Below, in pieces: positions 44,851 to 55,137 of a stretch of DNA of 64,000 nucleotides. Position numbers and translations under genes: made by a program. The stretch is taken from NCBI GenBank assembly GCA_018806915.1, contig JAGKQI010000088.1, forward strand, positions 124,001 through 188,000, given 5' to 3'. This DNA is from Phytophthora colocasiae. Taxonomy: Eukaryota; Oomycota; Peronosporomycetes; Peronosporales; Peronosporaceae. The notes beneath the pieces are model-generated. The model saw only the letters and a program-made list of their open reading frames with translations, was not told where the DNA came from and did not search any database. How positions within the stretch are numbered: position 1 is the first letter of the stretch; the number at the start of each line of letters is the position of its first letter.

Positions 44851-45045
44851 ATGGGAGTGCTGGTGGAGTTCCCGAAAGCTGCGGCTGGATCTGCGAGTTC
44901 ACTGACAGTGAAAGTGGAAAAACAAATTGATGAAATGCACGAGCAAGTTGTGCAGACCAAGACGGATGAGCTCAAACAAGTGAAACGCGCTGCTGCAAGA
45001 CCTGAAAATTCGGCTGAAACCTGTTGGAACAGTTCCATTCACTGA
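44851..45045 (+). CDS. module S, copy 2: hypothetical 64-aa frame
   Basis: ATG-started short frame with a helical, charged middle (VKVEKQIDEMHEQVVQTKTDELK) that could form a coiled coil. Not recognised. It sits between the GH5 tail and the 3' end of the CRN gene and may be a piece of a larger gene brought in with the repeats. Confidence 0.3.
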   Translation: MGVLVEFPKAAAGSASSLTVKVEKQIDEMHEQVVQTKTDELKQVKRAAARPENSAETCWNSSIH

Positions 45046-45205
45046 TAGAGACTCAGCTCTGATTCAGGTTCAAGCACAAGCTACAACATGTTAGCCGCTG
45101 AGAAACATTTTGCCATCCCTTTGAACTTCAAAGGGAAGGTAATTCACCACCATTGTCGTGCGAAAGAAAACCATTGGATCGGTTTATCACCTTTAAAACT
45201 TGCAG

Positions 45206-46939
45206 CTAATTTAAAAATCCCAAGATCTGACACACTACTTCGGCCAAATGGTTGACATTTGCTTCCGTAGCGCTTTCGCCATAGTTGTCGATCAAATCCT
45301 TCAGCGCCGGGTTCAGCTCAGCGGTCCGAGAGACACTGAGGATGGACCGTGTGAGAATTTCAGCATCAAGTTGTTTCAAAGCGGGGGTCGCTTCTATCAC
45401 TTCCACAAGATCAATCCAGAGAAATTTTTTCCCAGCGAGGATCATATTTGGCACGCGAGGATCTCCATGGATCAGGCCTTTCGCGTGGAGCTCCCATAAC
45501 ATTCCAAAGAAGTCTAGTACTTCCTGTCGTTCCGTTGGGTGAGGTAGAGATTTCCCAACAGGAAACAGCAACAACGCTGCGCTACCAGGAGTTTCGATGG
45601 GCTCTCCCACAGAACTAATCGCCAAGCCTGTGTCACGGGCTTTCGCCAAGGCCTTCTGCTCTTGATAAAGACGTCTAATGGAGCATTTCTCCACGATTTT
45701 AAGCGCGAAAACCTTCTGACCTTGCCCAGTTACCTTAAAAACGCGTCCATATGCGCCACGCCCGAGAAATGCATCGCCCTCCACCACATCAACGCCCAAT
45801 GAAGAGCAGGCATTGGCTAAGTACGCCACCCATGGAGATGTGTTGGTAGTAATAAAGTCCTGAAACAATGCTTTCGAGCCTTTGTGGACCCACTTCGCTA
45901 TTTGAACTTTGAAAACAACAGACTTGTGGCTTTTGATCAACCAAAAGGAGCGAGGGTCAAAGAGAATAGCGCTTGCTGACGTATCGGGGCAAAGATTCTG
46001 CAGATATCGTACCACTTGGCCAAACGCAGCTTCAGTTATAGTGAGCTTGCTTTCAAACAAAATGAGGCAGTCGAACAACTCTTCCTCTGCTACTCCAAAT
46101 CGAAATCCGGTCGGGCGTTGCACTTTATCATTTGGTACTGGCTTAGCGCGAAACATCCCACGGTGGGTCGCAAATCCATCCGGTTTGAGATCTGTATTCT
46201 TGGTCACAAGTTTAGACTGAGACAACCACTGATATTTCTCGCTATTGACGAAAACCATACCACACCTGTGTAGTACGTTGCTGAAAAAAGGAGTAATAAA
46301 TGCGTCAAAATCAGCCTCATCCCGAAAGGCATCGGATTGAATCTGAATTTCCTCCGACCAAAATGCTTCTCCGTTCTCCACTTCTGCAACATCGATGATC
46401 AAATTTTCGTTTTTCAATCTTGTTTTCTCAAGTTGACCCAATGCCCCATCAGAGTAGGACTTTGAATCTTTGTGTGCTAAAGAGGCCAGATTCTGCTCAA
46501 GCAGCATTTCAAGCCGCATCCGGCTAACGCTAGTTTCTCGCCACTTCGAAAAAGAATCGTGAGCGTTCTCAGCTCGCAACTGTTGATCCTGCTTCGGAAC
46601 CTTCACCAGCACGTGAACTTGGTCCTGATCTGGGAGCATTCCGACGCACTTGTTGATACGTTTCAACGATCCCATCCCCACAAGCTTCTTGTTGGAGTAT
46701 TGAGCGTGCCCCTCTTCATCCAGCGCCACTGATGCCGCGCCATCCTCGTCTAGCCCTAGCCACATGCCGGCCTCCTCCGTCTTCGCCAGGAAGAGCTGCA
46801 AGTCACGCGCAGGCCCCTTGATGTCTTCATTCTTCTCCTTGATCACTTCTTTCAACTTTGACACCGAAGCGTCTTCCGCGATGTCCACCTCGAACACGTT
46901 TCCACCCTCACCAACGATCGCACAGAAAAGCTCCACCAT
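45206..46939 (-). CDS. Crinkler (CRN) effector with kinase-like C-terminal domain, 577 aa
   Basis: Intact CRN gene from an ATG at 46939. The N-terminus is ubiquitin-like with LFLAK at 49-53 and ends in HVLVKVP at 109-115, the conserved junction where CRN genes recombine. No classical hydrophobic signal peptide is visible, which is common in this family. The C-terminal part is kinase-like: glycine loop GRGAYGRVF (about 390), ALKIVEK with the probable ATP-binding Lys, HGDPRVPN catalytic loop (about 490) and a WIDLVE segment in place of DFG. Such CRN kinases (type D2, as in CRN8) act inside the plant nucleus. An initiator lies 17 nt upstream of the ATG. It is the undamaged partner of the broken copy at 33129-34865. 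Confidence 0.92.
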   Translation of the reverse strand: MVELFCAIVGEGGNVFEVDIAEDASVSKLKEVIKEKNEDIKGPARDLQLFLAKTEEAGMWLGLDEDGAASVALDEEGHAQYSNKKLVGMGSLKRINKCVGMLPDQDQVHVLVKVPKQDQQLRAENAHDSFSKWRETSVSRMRLEMLLEQNLASLAHKDSKSYSDGALGQLEKTRLKNENLIIDVAEVENGEAFWSEEIQIQSDAFRDEADFDAFITPFFSNVLHRCGMVFVNSEKYQWLSQSKLVTKNTDLKPDGFATHRGMFRAKPVPNDKVQRPTGFRFGVAEEELFDCLILFESKLTITEAAFGQVVRYLQNLCPDTSASAILFDPRSFWLIKSHKSVVFKVQIAKWVHKGSKALFQDFITTNTSPWVAYLANACSSLGVDVVEGDAFLGRGAYGRVFKVTGQGQKVFALKIVEKCSIRRLYQEQKALAKARDTGLAISSVGEPIETPGSAALLLFPVGKSLPHPTERQEVLDFFGMLWELHAKGLIHGDPRVPNMILAGKKFLWIDLVEVIEATPALKQLDAEILTRSILSVSRTAELNPALKDLIDNYGESATEANVNHLAEVVCQILGFLN

Positions 46940-46955
46940 CTTTCCTCAAGCCGGC

Positions 46956-46970
46956 AGATTCTGGAATGAA
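46956..46970 (-). promoter_or_regulatory. oomycete initiator (CRN copy 2)
   Basis: Minus-strand TTCATTCCAGAATCT, the same element as at CRN copy 1 apart from one base, 17 nt before the ATG. An inverted pair of CAACCAAT..TGAGA motifs lies at about 47033-47092 further upstream. Confidence 0.65.
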
Positions 46971-47089
46971 GAAGAAGGGTAGAAGAATTTGTGGCGTACT
47001 TAAGCGGACACGAAGGCGGGTGACATAGATTTTCAACCAATGATATGAGACGCCACATCGTTGCGGCTTCTCATCGACTATTGGTTGTA

Positions 47090-47510
47090 AATCAAGCATA
47101 CAAATGTCTTTACAATTATACAGTACCCGATTACTAAGTCCACAATAATGCTGGCAGGCTTCGTAGTGCCTCACGCGCACTACCGAGTGTTCCACGGGGA
47201 TCCAGCGGCAGATTCACAGCATGCAGCACCTAATGATCAGTTCCCCTTGGCTCTGAGTCCTCGTAGAGTGGAGGCTGCTCCTACCGACCTCCATTTGAGG
47301 GAGTTCGCCCAGTTAGAAGTCCAAGTGAAGGCTCTACAGCTACAGGTAGCACAGCACGCGAACCCTAAGGCTATGGGGAAGGCAGTGGCTGGGTCTCTAG
47401 CTGAATGCTTCATGTTCTACTCGAGACTGCTCACAGTAGAATCGTTCCCCTGGCCAGACTTCCTGGCGGCCGTGTTCACGAAATTGGCTGAGCACTTTGC
47501 TACAAGGTAG
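47090..47510 (+). repeat. module A, copy 3 (ORF of 120 codons)
   Basis: Complete module A frame (47148-47510) ending in KLAEHFATR. It lies directly upstream of the second unoccupied MULE site. Differs from copy 1 by a few residues only (MF against VF at LAECFVFY). Confidence 0.5.
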
Positions 47511-47512
47511 AA

Positions 47513-47522
47513 CGAGGTAGAA
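47513..47522. other. unoccupied MULE insertion site 2
   Basis: CGAGGTAGAA occurs once between CTACAAGGTAGAA and CACACAGGCAATTTCG. It is the mirror of the empty site at 32539-32548. Confidence 0.75.
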
Positions 47523-47575
47523 CACACAGGCAATTTCGTAGAAGGCACTAATTCTATTGTTATTTTTTATTGTAG

Positions 47576-50268
47576 CGAGAACGAGATCGTCGGGAGCGCT
47601 ATTCTACGGGTCTTCCAGAGAGCAAGAGCCCATTTAGCACAAGTGAACGACCCTTTTAAGGTTGAACGGGTAGAATTTGTGAAACTACTGTTTTAAAGTG
47701 CTAACTTGACCTTTTTTTCTTTATGGTTTGTAGCTTCTCGGTCATTTGGCGGGACCTTTGGTGCTTCCAGCGTCGAGGACGTTGACGCTGCAGATGCTAG
47801 CGACGATGCCGTCGCTGCTTGTGCACGACACCTCGCTGCAGGAGCAGATCCTGAAGGGGCTTTCAGCTGAAGATAAAGATGAACGCTCGGCTGCAGTTGA
47901 AGCAGCCAGAGCATTCCTGTCATTCTCCACGACGTTCCGGAAAGATGTACTGAGGTTGAGTCTTGAGGAAAAGTCGACAGCTTTATGTTCGTTGCTAGAA
48001 GTTGCGGTAGCGAACGCCGTAGATGCACAACAGGCGTGGACACGCTGTGCGGAGCTGTATGAACGACTGGTTGATGACAAGAGTGCTGTGGCAAGTTTGC
48101 GTGCTATGACGGCTCTGACTGGCGCCTATCCTGATTCTTTGCTGGAGATGCATGGACAACTGCTGCATCACATTCTCGATCAAGATCCTCGGGCCTTCGT
48201 GCGAAATTTTGCGGTGCTGGTTACACAGCAACTTGTTGCCAAGGTTGATGAAGATCATGACCAGCTAGACATCGTGCTGGAAGGGGTTTTCTCAAGAACC
48301 ACAAGACAGACAACGTTGCGGCGTGTTAATATGCGCATCACGTTATCATCTCTGCTTCTTCTTGAAAAATGGTCGTCTACAAACCAGGATTTGGGTGAAA
48401 AGGCTGAGGCTCTACTTAACGACGCCAAGGTTTTGCTCGCTACTGCCACCGACGAGCGGTTTGGACAAGTCTACACGGCAATCATCGCAAATATTGCTCG
48501 CCAGAAGCTGTCACTTGATGGTACAACATCCCCTGAGCAAAGTGTTGATGAGCTGCTACTGCTGTTACATTTCCGAGCTGTCGTTGCTGCCAAGACTACA
48601 TGGAATCATGCGTTGAAGGCTATTACTCAGCTCAGCCAAGACTACCCTCAGCGTCTCGCGAGTTACGTTGCTTCACGTTTGATTGAGTTGCTATCAGTTC
48701 CTGCTGATAGCAACCTTGACCCTGACGTCTCGAAATTGCGTAGAACATTGGTTTTCAAAACTCTTGGAGCCCAGTTGCAACCGCCAACCACCAGTATAAT
48801 CAAGAAGGAGCTTCCTATGCTGGTGCAGGAACTGGCAGCAGTAGAGCAGACAAACGCAGCGAGATTGAGGGCAGTCGCAGCTACATTTTTCCTCTGGACG
48901 CAGGATATGGTGCTGGCTAACAGTGACAACAAGACTATATCCGAGTTCGAACAAGAGCTCCTTATCCCGGAGCACTACGAGAATCACGCGGAACGATACG
49001 AGATGGCGAGACTAGCGATGATGCGAGGACGATTTGCACTGGCTGCGCAGTTGCTGGACGTTGTTGCAGCCAAGGCTGATAGCGAGTGTTTCGGTGGCTG
49101 GCTGCATGCTTTACACACCTTGTGTGAAGCAGAATCACGTATCGCAACAGACCAATCAGTCCATCTGGACAGTCTTCATTTGCTGACCCGTACAAGTATG
49201 TATCTGCAAGCTGCGCGTACCTCAAGCTTCCGTTTCGATCTACAACTGCACTTCGTTGCCCTACGATTGGAGTGGTTGCAGCTCCTGCAGAATGCACAAC
49301 AGCTTGCCAGCGAATCATCATTTACGAATTCGGCTGGTAACCCGCTTGGACGAGAAGGGCAGTTGAGTAAGCAGCTGCGTACCCTTGCAAGCAAGTTTGG
49401 AGCACTGCGAGCCTTGCTTCTTGGAGCTGATCCGTATGACTTGGACGCTCTTCAAGCCCACGCTAATCTGTGCGTCTTACTGGCTTCGGCTGTGGAAGGT
49501 TTCCTGTTGCTTCGGTCTCCCAACTCCATAGACTTCCCTACAACATGGGAATTCCTTGGCGACAGTTCTCTGTGGACCCTGCAGCTACTGAAGATGATGA
49601 CCGATGATGTACAAGGAAAGTTGGATCGCGTTGCGAAGCTCTCACCTTCTCGTCAACCCGGTGTTGGAGCACGTGTACTACAGCAACTTTTAGCTGCATT
49701 TTGTGCCGTGCCCCCTGTCTTGCCCAAGCTATTTTTCTGCTCTCGACTACGGAGCGGACGCCGACTCCTCTCCAGCGCACAATTCCTAACCTACGCTGAG
49801 AATGCGGCATTCACGGCCAAGCCTCGCTCACGCTCGCAGCTTGGTGTTCCTCTTGGAACAGATTTCACTAGCGTATTGAAAGGTGTTCTAGCACTATCAC
49901 ACATTGCTCAAACTTACTGGCGTGAACGATCGGAAGCAGTTGAAGTGGAGGTGCTCGTGTGTACAGCTGGTGCTGGTGTTGCAGGAACTGAAGCAAACGG
50001 AACGCAAGAGGAGAAACTTGTACACCACCGGGTGACAGTAACTCTACCAATTGCATGGGATCAAGTGGTTGAGTCATGTGCTGAAGACGATTCAAATGAA
50101 CGCACAATGTTGTTTCTACCGTTTGAGACGCCAGTGCACGTGAAAGCAGTGAATTTAGCAGCAAAAGGATCGTTTGTGCTGGTTGCAAAACTTGCGTTGG
50201 TGGATAACCAAGGCGGTAGGTGGCCTCTAGCAGCGACTGGTTGTCGACGAGGCTTCATTGTGTATTAA
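47576..50268 (+). CDS. INTS7: Integrator complex subunit 7-like protein, 5'-incomplete
   Basis: Long HEAT/ARM-like helical protein resembling the Integrator subunit INTS7, which acts in snRNA 3'-end processing and transcription attenuation. The main exon runs from the acceptor at 47733/47734 (LLGHLAGPLVLPAS) to the stop at 50268 (about 844 codons). Similarity is clearest around LHHILDQDPRAFVRNFAVLVTQ, which parallels the LLQYLKNDPRKAVKRLAI type segment of animal INTS7. A preceding exon from about 47576 (SAILRVFQRARAHLAQVND) may be joined through a donor at about 47673 (GTAGAA). Further N-terminal exons are missing: the sequence upstream is the MULE site and module A, so the gene appears decapitated. 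The family call is by eye. Confidence 0.6.
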
Positions 50269-51900
50269 CCCGATTGTTTACAAAAAAATACATTATGTAC
50301 GGTTTAGCAAATAAGGATGTGAAAAAAAACTTTGTCACTTCTTTTGTGAAATCGTATACTAAATTCACTATACAAATGAAAATATGCTCCGTGTTTTGCT
50401 AACGTAATAATTAGCTGGCGACGGTTCACAAGTATCATTATCTACCAATCATGACCGAAAGGATTCACAAATATAGCTGTAGTGCTATTGTGTCTTCTAC
50501 GCTACACGGTCTCAATCCATGTCATATTGTTATTGAGTGACTTGAAGGCTCCAATGACAATCCTGCGTACTCAAGTCCCTCACAACGCTGGTGGTGAGTA
50601 AACATGGTGTACATCGAAAAGCTGGAGGACAAGGAGAACGACACTTATTCACTATTACTTCTTCGACAGCAACAAGATGCTTTGGATCGTGAGCTGAGCC
50701 CATAAATGAGGTCTTGGAGACTGTGGCACAAGAAGCAGTCTGGAGATTGTGGGTTGGTGGGGTCGCTTGCGCATGGACATGAATTAGAGAGTGGGAACGG
50801 CAGAATTGAATCGTCCTCGTGCTTATAGATTTGAACCGGAGTGTGAAACAGCAAATTGGATCGGACGAGAGAGCATTGCGATTCCAGGAAGTGAGTATGC
50901 TCACAGTTATAGACTGTTATGCTGAAAACACCCCTAAGACCTATATCTTCCAGTTCAGGAGCCCTTCAAAATCCAGCCAGCTCTGGCGGGAAAGCGAATT
51001 TCGTGCTCGTCCATACGTTATATCGATCGTATCGAGGCCCTGGCAAGGGTCATCTTGCCTTCTACCGCAGCAACGCCGCAATAAAGTCATTCACGTCTGG
51101 CGATGAGCCGAATTCAGGGTCGAACTACTAATCAAAATCACGAAGTTAGTTTAGGAAGCGTAATGTGTAGTCGTTTTATATATGTACTTGTACCCGATCA
51201 TGTGAAGTCAAGAAGATCGTATAAATTTCATCAAATGCGACCTTCGTACCAGCACTAAAGATGGCCCACGAATACGAACACTCAGAAGTCATTTATAACC
51301 GCAAATAATAAGGCAGCTTTGAACGTACTTCTTGGTACAATTGTCAGAATACAGGCGGCGCCCTTGCTGGCATGTGTCTTGATGTGGCTCCAAAGCTGCA
51401 ACAATACAAATGAGTGCATTAATGCCGATCTCAATCAAACAATGTGGAGTTCTACCTCTATTATTTCGGCGTCGTGTCGGTTATCCACCATCTCGTTGTT
51501 CCAGACAAGAATGAGAAGTGTGCCTTGACGTGGACTCGCTCAATTCTGCAAATCGGTTGGATCAAATATCTTGCGAATAGTATGCCAAAAGATATCCTTT
51601 AGCTACAGGACCAAATATCTCGCGAATTGTAATGATCATACGATTGCCTTCCAACCTGCTATTGTGTATCACCACATATCATTCAGACTACGGATTGCAT
51701 CTGACACCTTTCTCAATAGTAACGATTGGCTAAAGTCATGCCAGACAGCAAGTGCAGCATTAGCGAAATCATTTGAGGCAATTATAGTCTCAGCAAGACT
51801 ACAACGGCGAAATCCTGGATACTACATCAAATGTCTGATCGTATATTGGCGTGTTATTAATTCAAAGATTTAAATAGCGGAGCTCCGTCTATCGGTACAG
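50269..51900. other. intergenic; possible unresolved spliced remnant
   Basis: Between 50525 and 51130 (plus strand) there are donor/acceptor pairs of plausible size (for example GTGAGT at about 50593 with CAG at about 50668, and GTGAGT at 50892 with CCAG near 50954). The last reading frame, SGALQNPASSGGKANFVLVH, ends at 51131. I could not join them into one frame, so no gene is called. Two degenerate copies of a GGAYCAAATATC motif lie at about 51560 and 51612. Confidence 0.3.
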
Positions 51901-52050
51901 GGATAGCTACAAAGGACAATCCATCAAGTGCAACCCCCTTCCAGTACAGCGCCATGTTCGCTGCTGGAAAGCTCCGAATTTACCATGCTTCGGAAACAAC
52001 CCATACTAATTCCACATGCGAACAGAAAGGTAGGCGGATGTTGGACTTCC

Positions 52051-53001
52051 CTGCTAACGAGCTGTGTGTACCGAACGCCATGTTTGACACGCTGGTGCAG
52101 TTCCCCAGGATCAAACAACTAAGCGCACCCATCCATCTCGCTGAGTATCATCAAGCAAGCAGTGGAGAGATGGCTTCGCCCCAAATCGCGACCTTGCTGT
52201 GAATTTTCGCGTGTTCACCAGAGCTCGGATCCTCGAGCCAGCCAATAGTAAACGCCGCCACCAATAAATACTGAACTTCTTGAACGGACATTCCACTGAT
52301 AATGTGGACGTCATGAATCGCTGGACGGTGCCAATGAAGCGTGCGCTCGCCAATATTCATCGAATCCTCGAAGGAGCATGGTGGCAGTGCGACCACGGTG
52401 GTGGCGCCATGGGAGAGCAACGATGAAGCTCATCCAACTTCGCTACTGGGTAATCAGCACGATGACGGATAGTGGTGTGGCGAGTAGCGTCTCCGACAGC
52501 GAGCAGTATCATAGATCAGCACACGGGGCAGAGCAATACTGTGTAGTGTGGCGAGTAGCGTCTCCGACAGCGAGTAGTATCATGGATTTCGGAGAGAAGC
52601 TAGGCAAGTAACGATGTAGCCACTCTCGTGTGAGGATTGTCTGGGTCCGGGAAAAATGGGAAATGAGCTGCGTTTGGATTTTGGCGCGTGCTGGGACAGT
52701 GCAGTGTGTTTGAAGTTTTCAGCCAATCAAAATGCCAAAATACCGGAACACAACCTGATTGGCTGCCAGACGCAAAGCGAAGACATTGGCGAAAAGTTTG
52801 GATTCACGTTTGCGCGCTAAAATCTTTCAGTCCAAGCTTTTCTCCGATGTCTTCGCTTTTGTTTGACAGCCAATAAAAATGCGTCCCGAGATCCTGACAC
52901 TCTGATTGGGTGTCTTCGAGTGACCCTTAGTGTCGACAGTGCTTCTAAGGTTAACCCTTCCAACGATCTTGGGACCAAATATCTTTCTTTGTGTATGCCA
53001 G
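52051..53001 (+). repeat. 951-bp inverted repeat, left arm
   Basis: Runs from CTGCTAACGAGC to TTTGTGTATGCCAG and recurs in reverse at 56052-57002 with the same length and almost no differences (for example GCGCGTGCTGG against GCGCATGCTGG). It contains its own hairpins: CAGCCAATCA/TGATTGGCTG (52720-52729/52756-52765) and a 31-bp imperfect pair built on AAAGCGAAGACAT (52774-52804/52829-52859). No obvious coding sequence and no target duplication at the outer ends. Confidence 0.9.
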
Positions 53002-53355
53002 CGTTTTGGGAATTCATCACGACTCAAAAAACACACACAATTAGTGTGACATATTTCTAAACGTATTATAGTACTACCTAATCGTGATGATCATCACAGA
53101 CTGTAATGAGTCATCTCGTATTATTTGGTGCTTTTTGCACAATGACCATGGGCTCACTCGATATATTAGCGTTCAAACGGCCTAGCGAACTCTTCCGTTC
53201 GACGCGGAAACTAGTTAATCAACTCATTCTTCTTCTTCCGTTCGACGTGGATATTTCTAAGGTGGAACCCCTCGAGGCTCCGGATCCAAGCTACGATCGC
53301 ATTTACTGCGACGTAGTGCTTTCGAGCATTACCCACAGGCCAGCAGGTTCACTTT

Positions 53356-53370
53356 CTCATTTGCCAGGTT
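53356..53370 (+). promoter_or_regulatory. oomycete initiator (PLD gene)
   Basis: CTCATTTGCCAGGTT matches the initiator at CTCATT, CA and the final TT. It ends 35 nt upstream of the ATG at 53406. Confidence 0.5.
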
Positions 53371-53405
53371 TCCAGCAGAGCTAGTTCCAGTCCTGTAGTA
53401 TCAAC

Positions 53406-54276
53406 ATGGGCAATTGTCTAGGAACGAATACGACGGCTATCACGGGCGACTCGTTCGTGGACGTGTTGTTCTTCCCAGACACGGCCATGCCGTGCAAGAA
53501 CTTCCACTCGGGCGAGGGTTGCACGCGCAAAAACTGCAAGAAGATCCACGACCAGAACAGCTCATTATTGACCATGCTCGGGTGTCTCAAGGCAGCCAAG
53601 AAGACGATGGACATTTGCGTCTTTACGATCACCTGTGATGAGGTACGAGGTGCAATGGTCTGAGTCTTTGATGCAATATTAACCCTTGGTCTTCAGATTC
53701 CAGACGTCGTGCTGGAAGCCCATGAACGCGGCGTCAAGATCCGCGTCATCACGGACGACGGTCAGGCGAAAGGCAAAGGCTCCGACATTCAGAAGTTCAT
53801 CGACGCTGTACGTTGCTAGATCTAAGACTTATGACCACAGCTACTGACATGTGCTGGTGAACAGGGAATCCCCGTTCGAGACGACCACTCTTACACCTAC
53901 ATGCACCACAAGGTAACGTTGAGACAGCATGAAAAGTATAGGGTGCTGTTTGACTGATGCAATATTGTATTTGTCCACTGACAGTTCTGCATCATCGACA
54001 AGAAGGTTTTGCTGAATGGTATGTTGGTTTTCACACACTAGAGATACCCATCTTCTTGTTCTTACAGGATGTTGTACTGCAGGTTCTTTCAACTGGAGCC
54101 GCCAGGCTGTCGTAGGCAACGCTGAAAACCTTGTTATCCACAAGGACGGCCCCATCATCGGTACGTTGGCGTCAATCTTGACTTCCCAAGAGCTCAAACA
54201 TTTTCTTGGCAAAACTGTTTTTTTAGGCCGTTTTGATGAACACTTCCAGCACCTGTGGAAGAAGTACGAGCGCTAG
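53406..54276 (+). CDS. PLD6/Zucchini-type phospholipase D family protein
   Basis: Six exons, 185 aa: 53406-53642, 53697-53807, 53865-53912, 53985-54018, 54083-54160, 54227-54276. All introns are GT-AG and 52-72 nt, and the reading frame closes exactly. The product has one HKD motif split over exons 3-4 (HHKFCIID) followed by LLNGSFNWSRQAV, the signature of small PLD-type nucleases and cardiolipin hydrolases (PLD6, Zucchini). An atypical CCCH finger (C-x8-C-x4-C-x3-H in CKNFHSGEGCTRKNCKKIH) precedes it, as in PLD6. The animal protein has an N-terminal membrane helix; here the start is MGNCLG, a likely myristoylation/palmitoylation signal. It would act as a dimer on phospholipid or single-stranded RNA. 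Confidence 0.8.
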
Positions 54277-54371
54277 GAGCTCTTTAGCCTACCCTCATTG
54301 CTTTCGTAAAACTACGATATGTATATAACCAGAACTAGCAACATGCTTCTCCTTCCCCTTGTTCCTTTTGT

Positions 54372-54898
54372 TCAGCGCCGTTGTTGCGCCGATGACTCCA
54401 TCACCGCCTTGAGGAAAGCCAGATTCTTTTCGTTCTCGATCTTGGCAAGCTCTAGCCTCTCCTTCCGATCAGCTTCTCGTTGCTCCTTCCTGTCTCTCCT
54501 TTCCTCCTCCCTGGCTTGGCGTCTGTCCTCCATCTTCGTAGCCAGTGCCTCCTTCTGGAACTGTAGCTCCTCTCGTCTCAACTGTAACTCCTGCTGTTTG
54601 AGTTCCAACGTCTGCGTCATGACATCTCGAATGGACGTCAACACACGCTCTAAAGGCTCCTGAAGACCAGTAGGAGGGGTCGAAGCTCTCGGTCGTTTGC
54701 CCAACACTGGACGACGCTCCGGTGGCGTCTCCACTTCCTGTTGTTCCTCCCCCACGTCCTCACTGTGAATCTGAATGTCTGAACATCATTCCGATTCACT
54801 TCCCGACGCTCCGATATAGCCATCTCCAGCTCTTCACGCGACAGAGTGGCAGAAGTAGGGACGTCGCTCTGCAGCCTCAAACGCACTTCCATCGGCAT
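54372..54898 (-). pseudogene. coiled-coil protein, probably repeat-associated, frameshifted
   Basis: The N-terminal frame starts with an ATG at 54898 (MPMEVRLRLQSDVPTSATLS). Near 54785 the frame moves to the one that continues as EEQQEVETPPERRPVLGKRP and a very long Glu/Lys/Arg-rich helix (LELKQQELQLRREELQFQKE, then RKERLELAKIENEKN) ending at 54372. Such tails are common in oomycete proteins carried by repeats. Function unknown. It lies between the PLD and DOT1-like genes, inside the inverted-repeat pair. Confidence 0.5.
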
Positions 54899-55137
54899 CT
54901 CCCGTCAGCGCGACGCGTGACGCACGATATTGACGACGCGCACGTGTAGTTTACGTTTCTACTGCTCCTGAATCCAGCCGGTTGCATTCGATGCGCGCGC
55001 GTCTTGTACTCGTGCAGAAGGCTGAAACAGTGTCTTCGCACAAAGCGATCGATTAGCTTGCGGTACCTGCCCAGATTCAAAATACAAGTGCTCAAAAGAA
55101 AAAAAAGAAGAAGCGAACGTTGTTATTAGTATTAGCG

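Larger units (their letters stand above)
40550..49555 (-). repeat. 19-kb palindrome, right arm
   Basis: Mirror copy of 30506-39520. The largest sequence differences between arms lie in the CRN N-terminal region and in the middle of the INTS7-like gene; elsewhere differences are scattered single bases and homopolymer indels. Confidence 0.85.

Noticed and set aside
52051..53060. Several 60-90-codon frames within the 951-bp arms
   Set aside because: They overlap in many frames on both strands, appear identically in the other arm as expected of a repeat, and none shows a domain.
54019..54068. Alternative acceptor TTCTTACAG in intron 4 of the PLD gene
   Set aside because: Using it adds codons and breaks the frame, whereas the acceptor at 54082 restores the conserved NGSFNW sequence.
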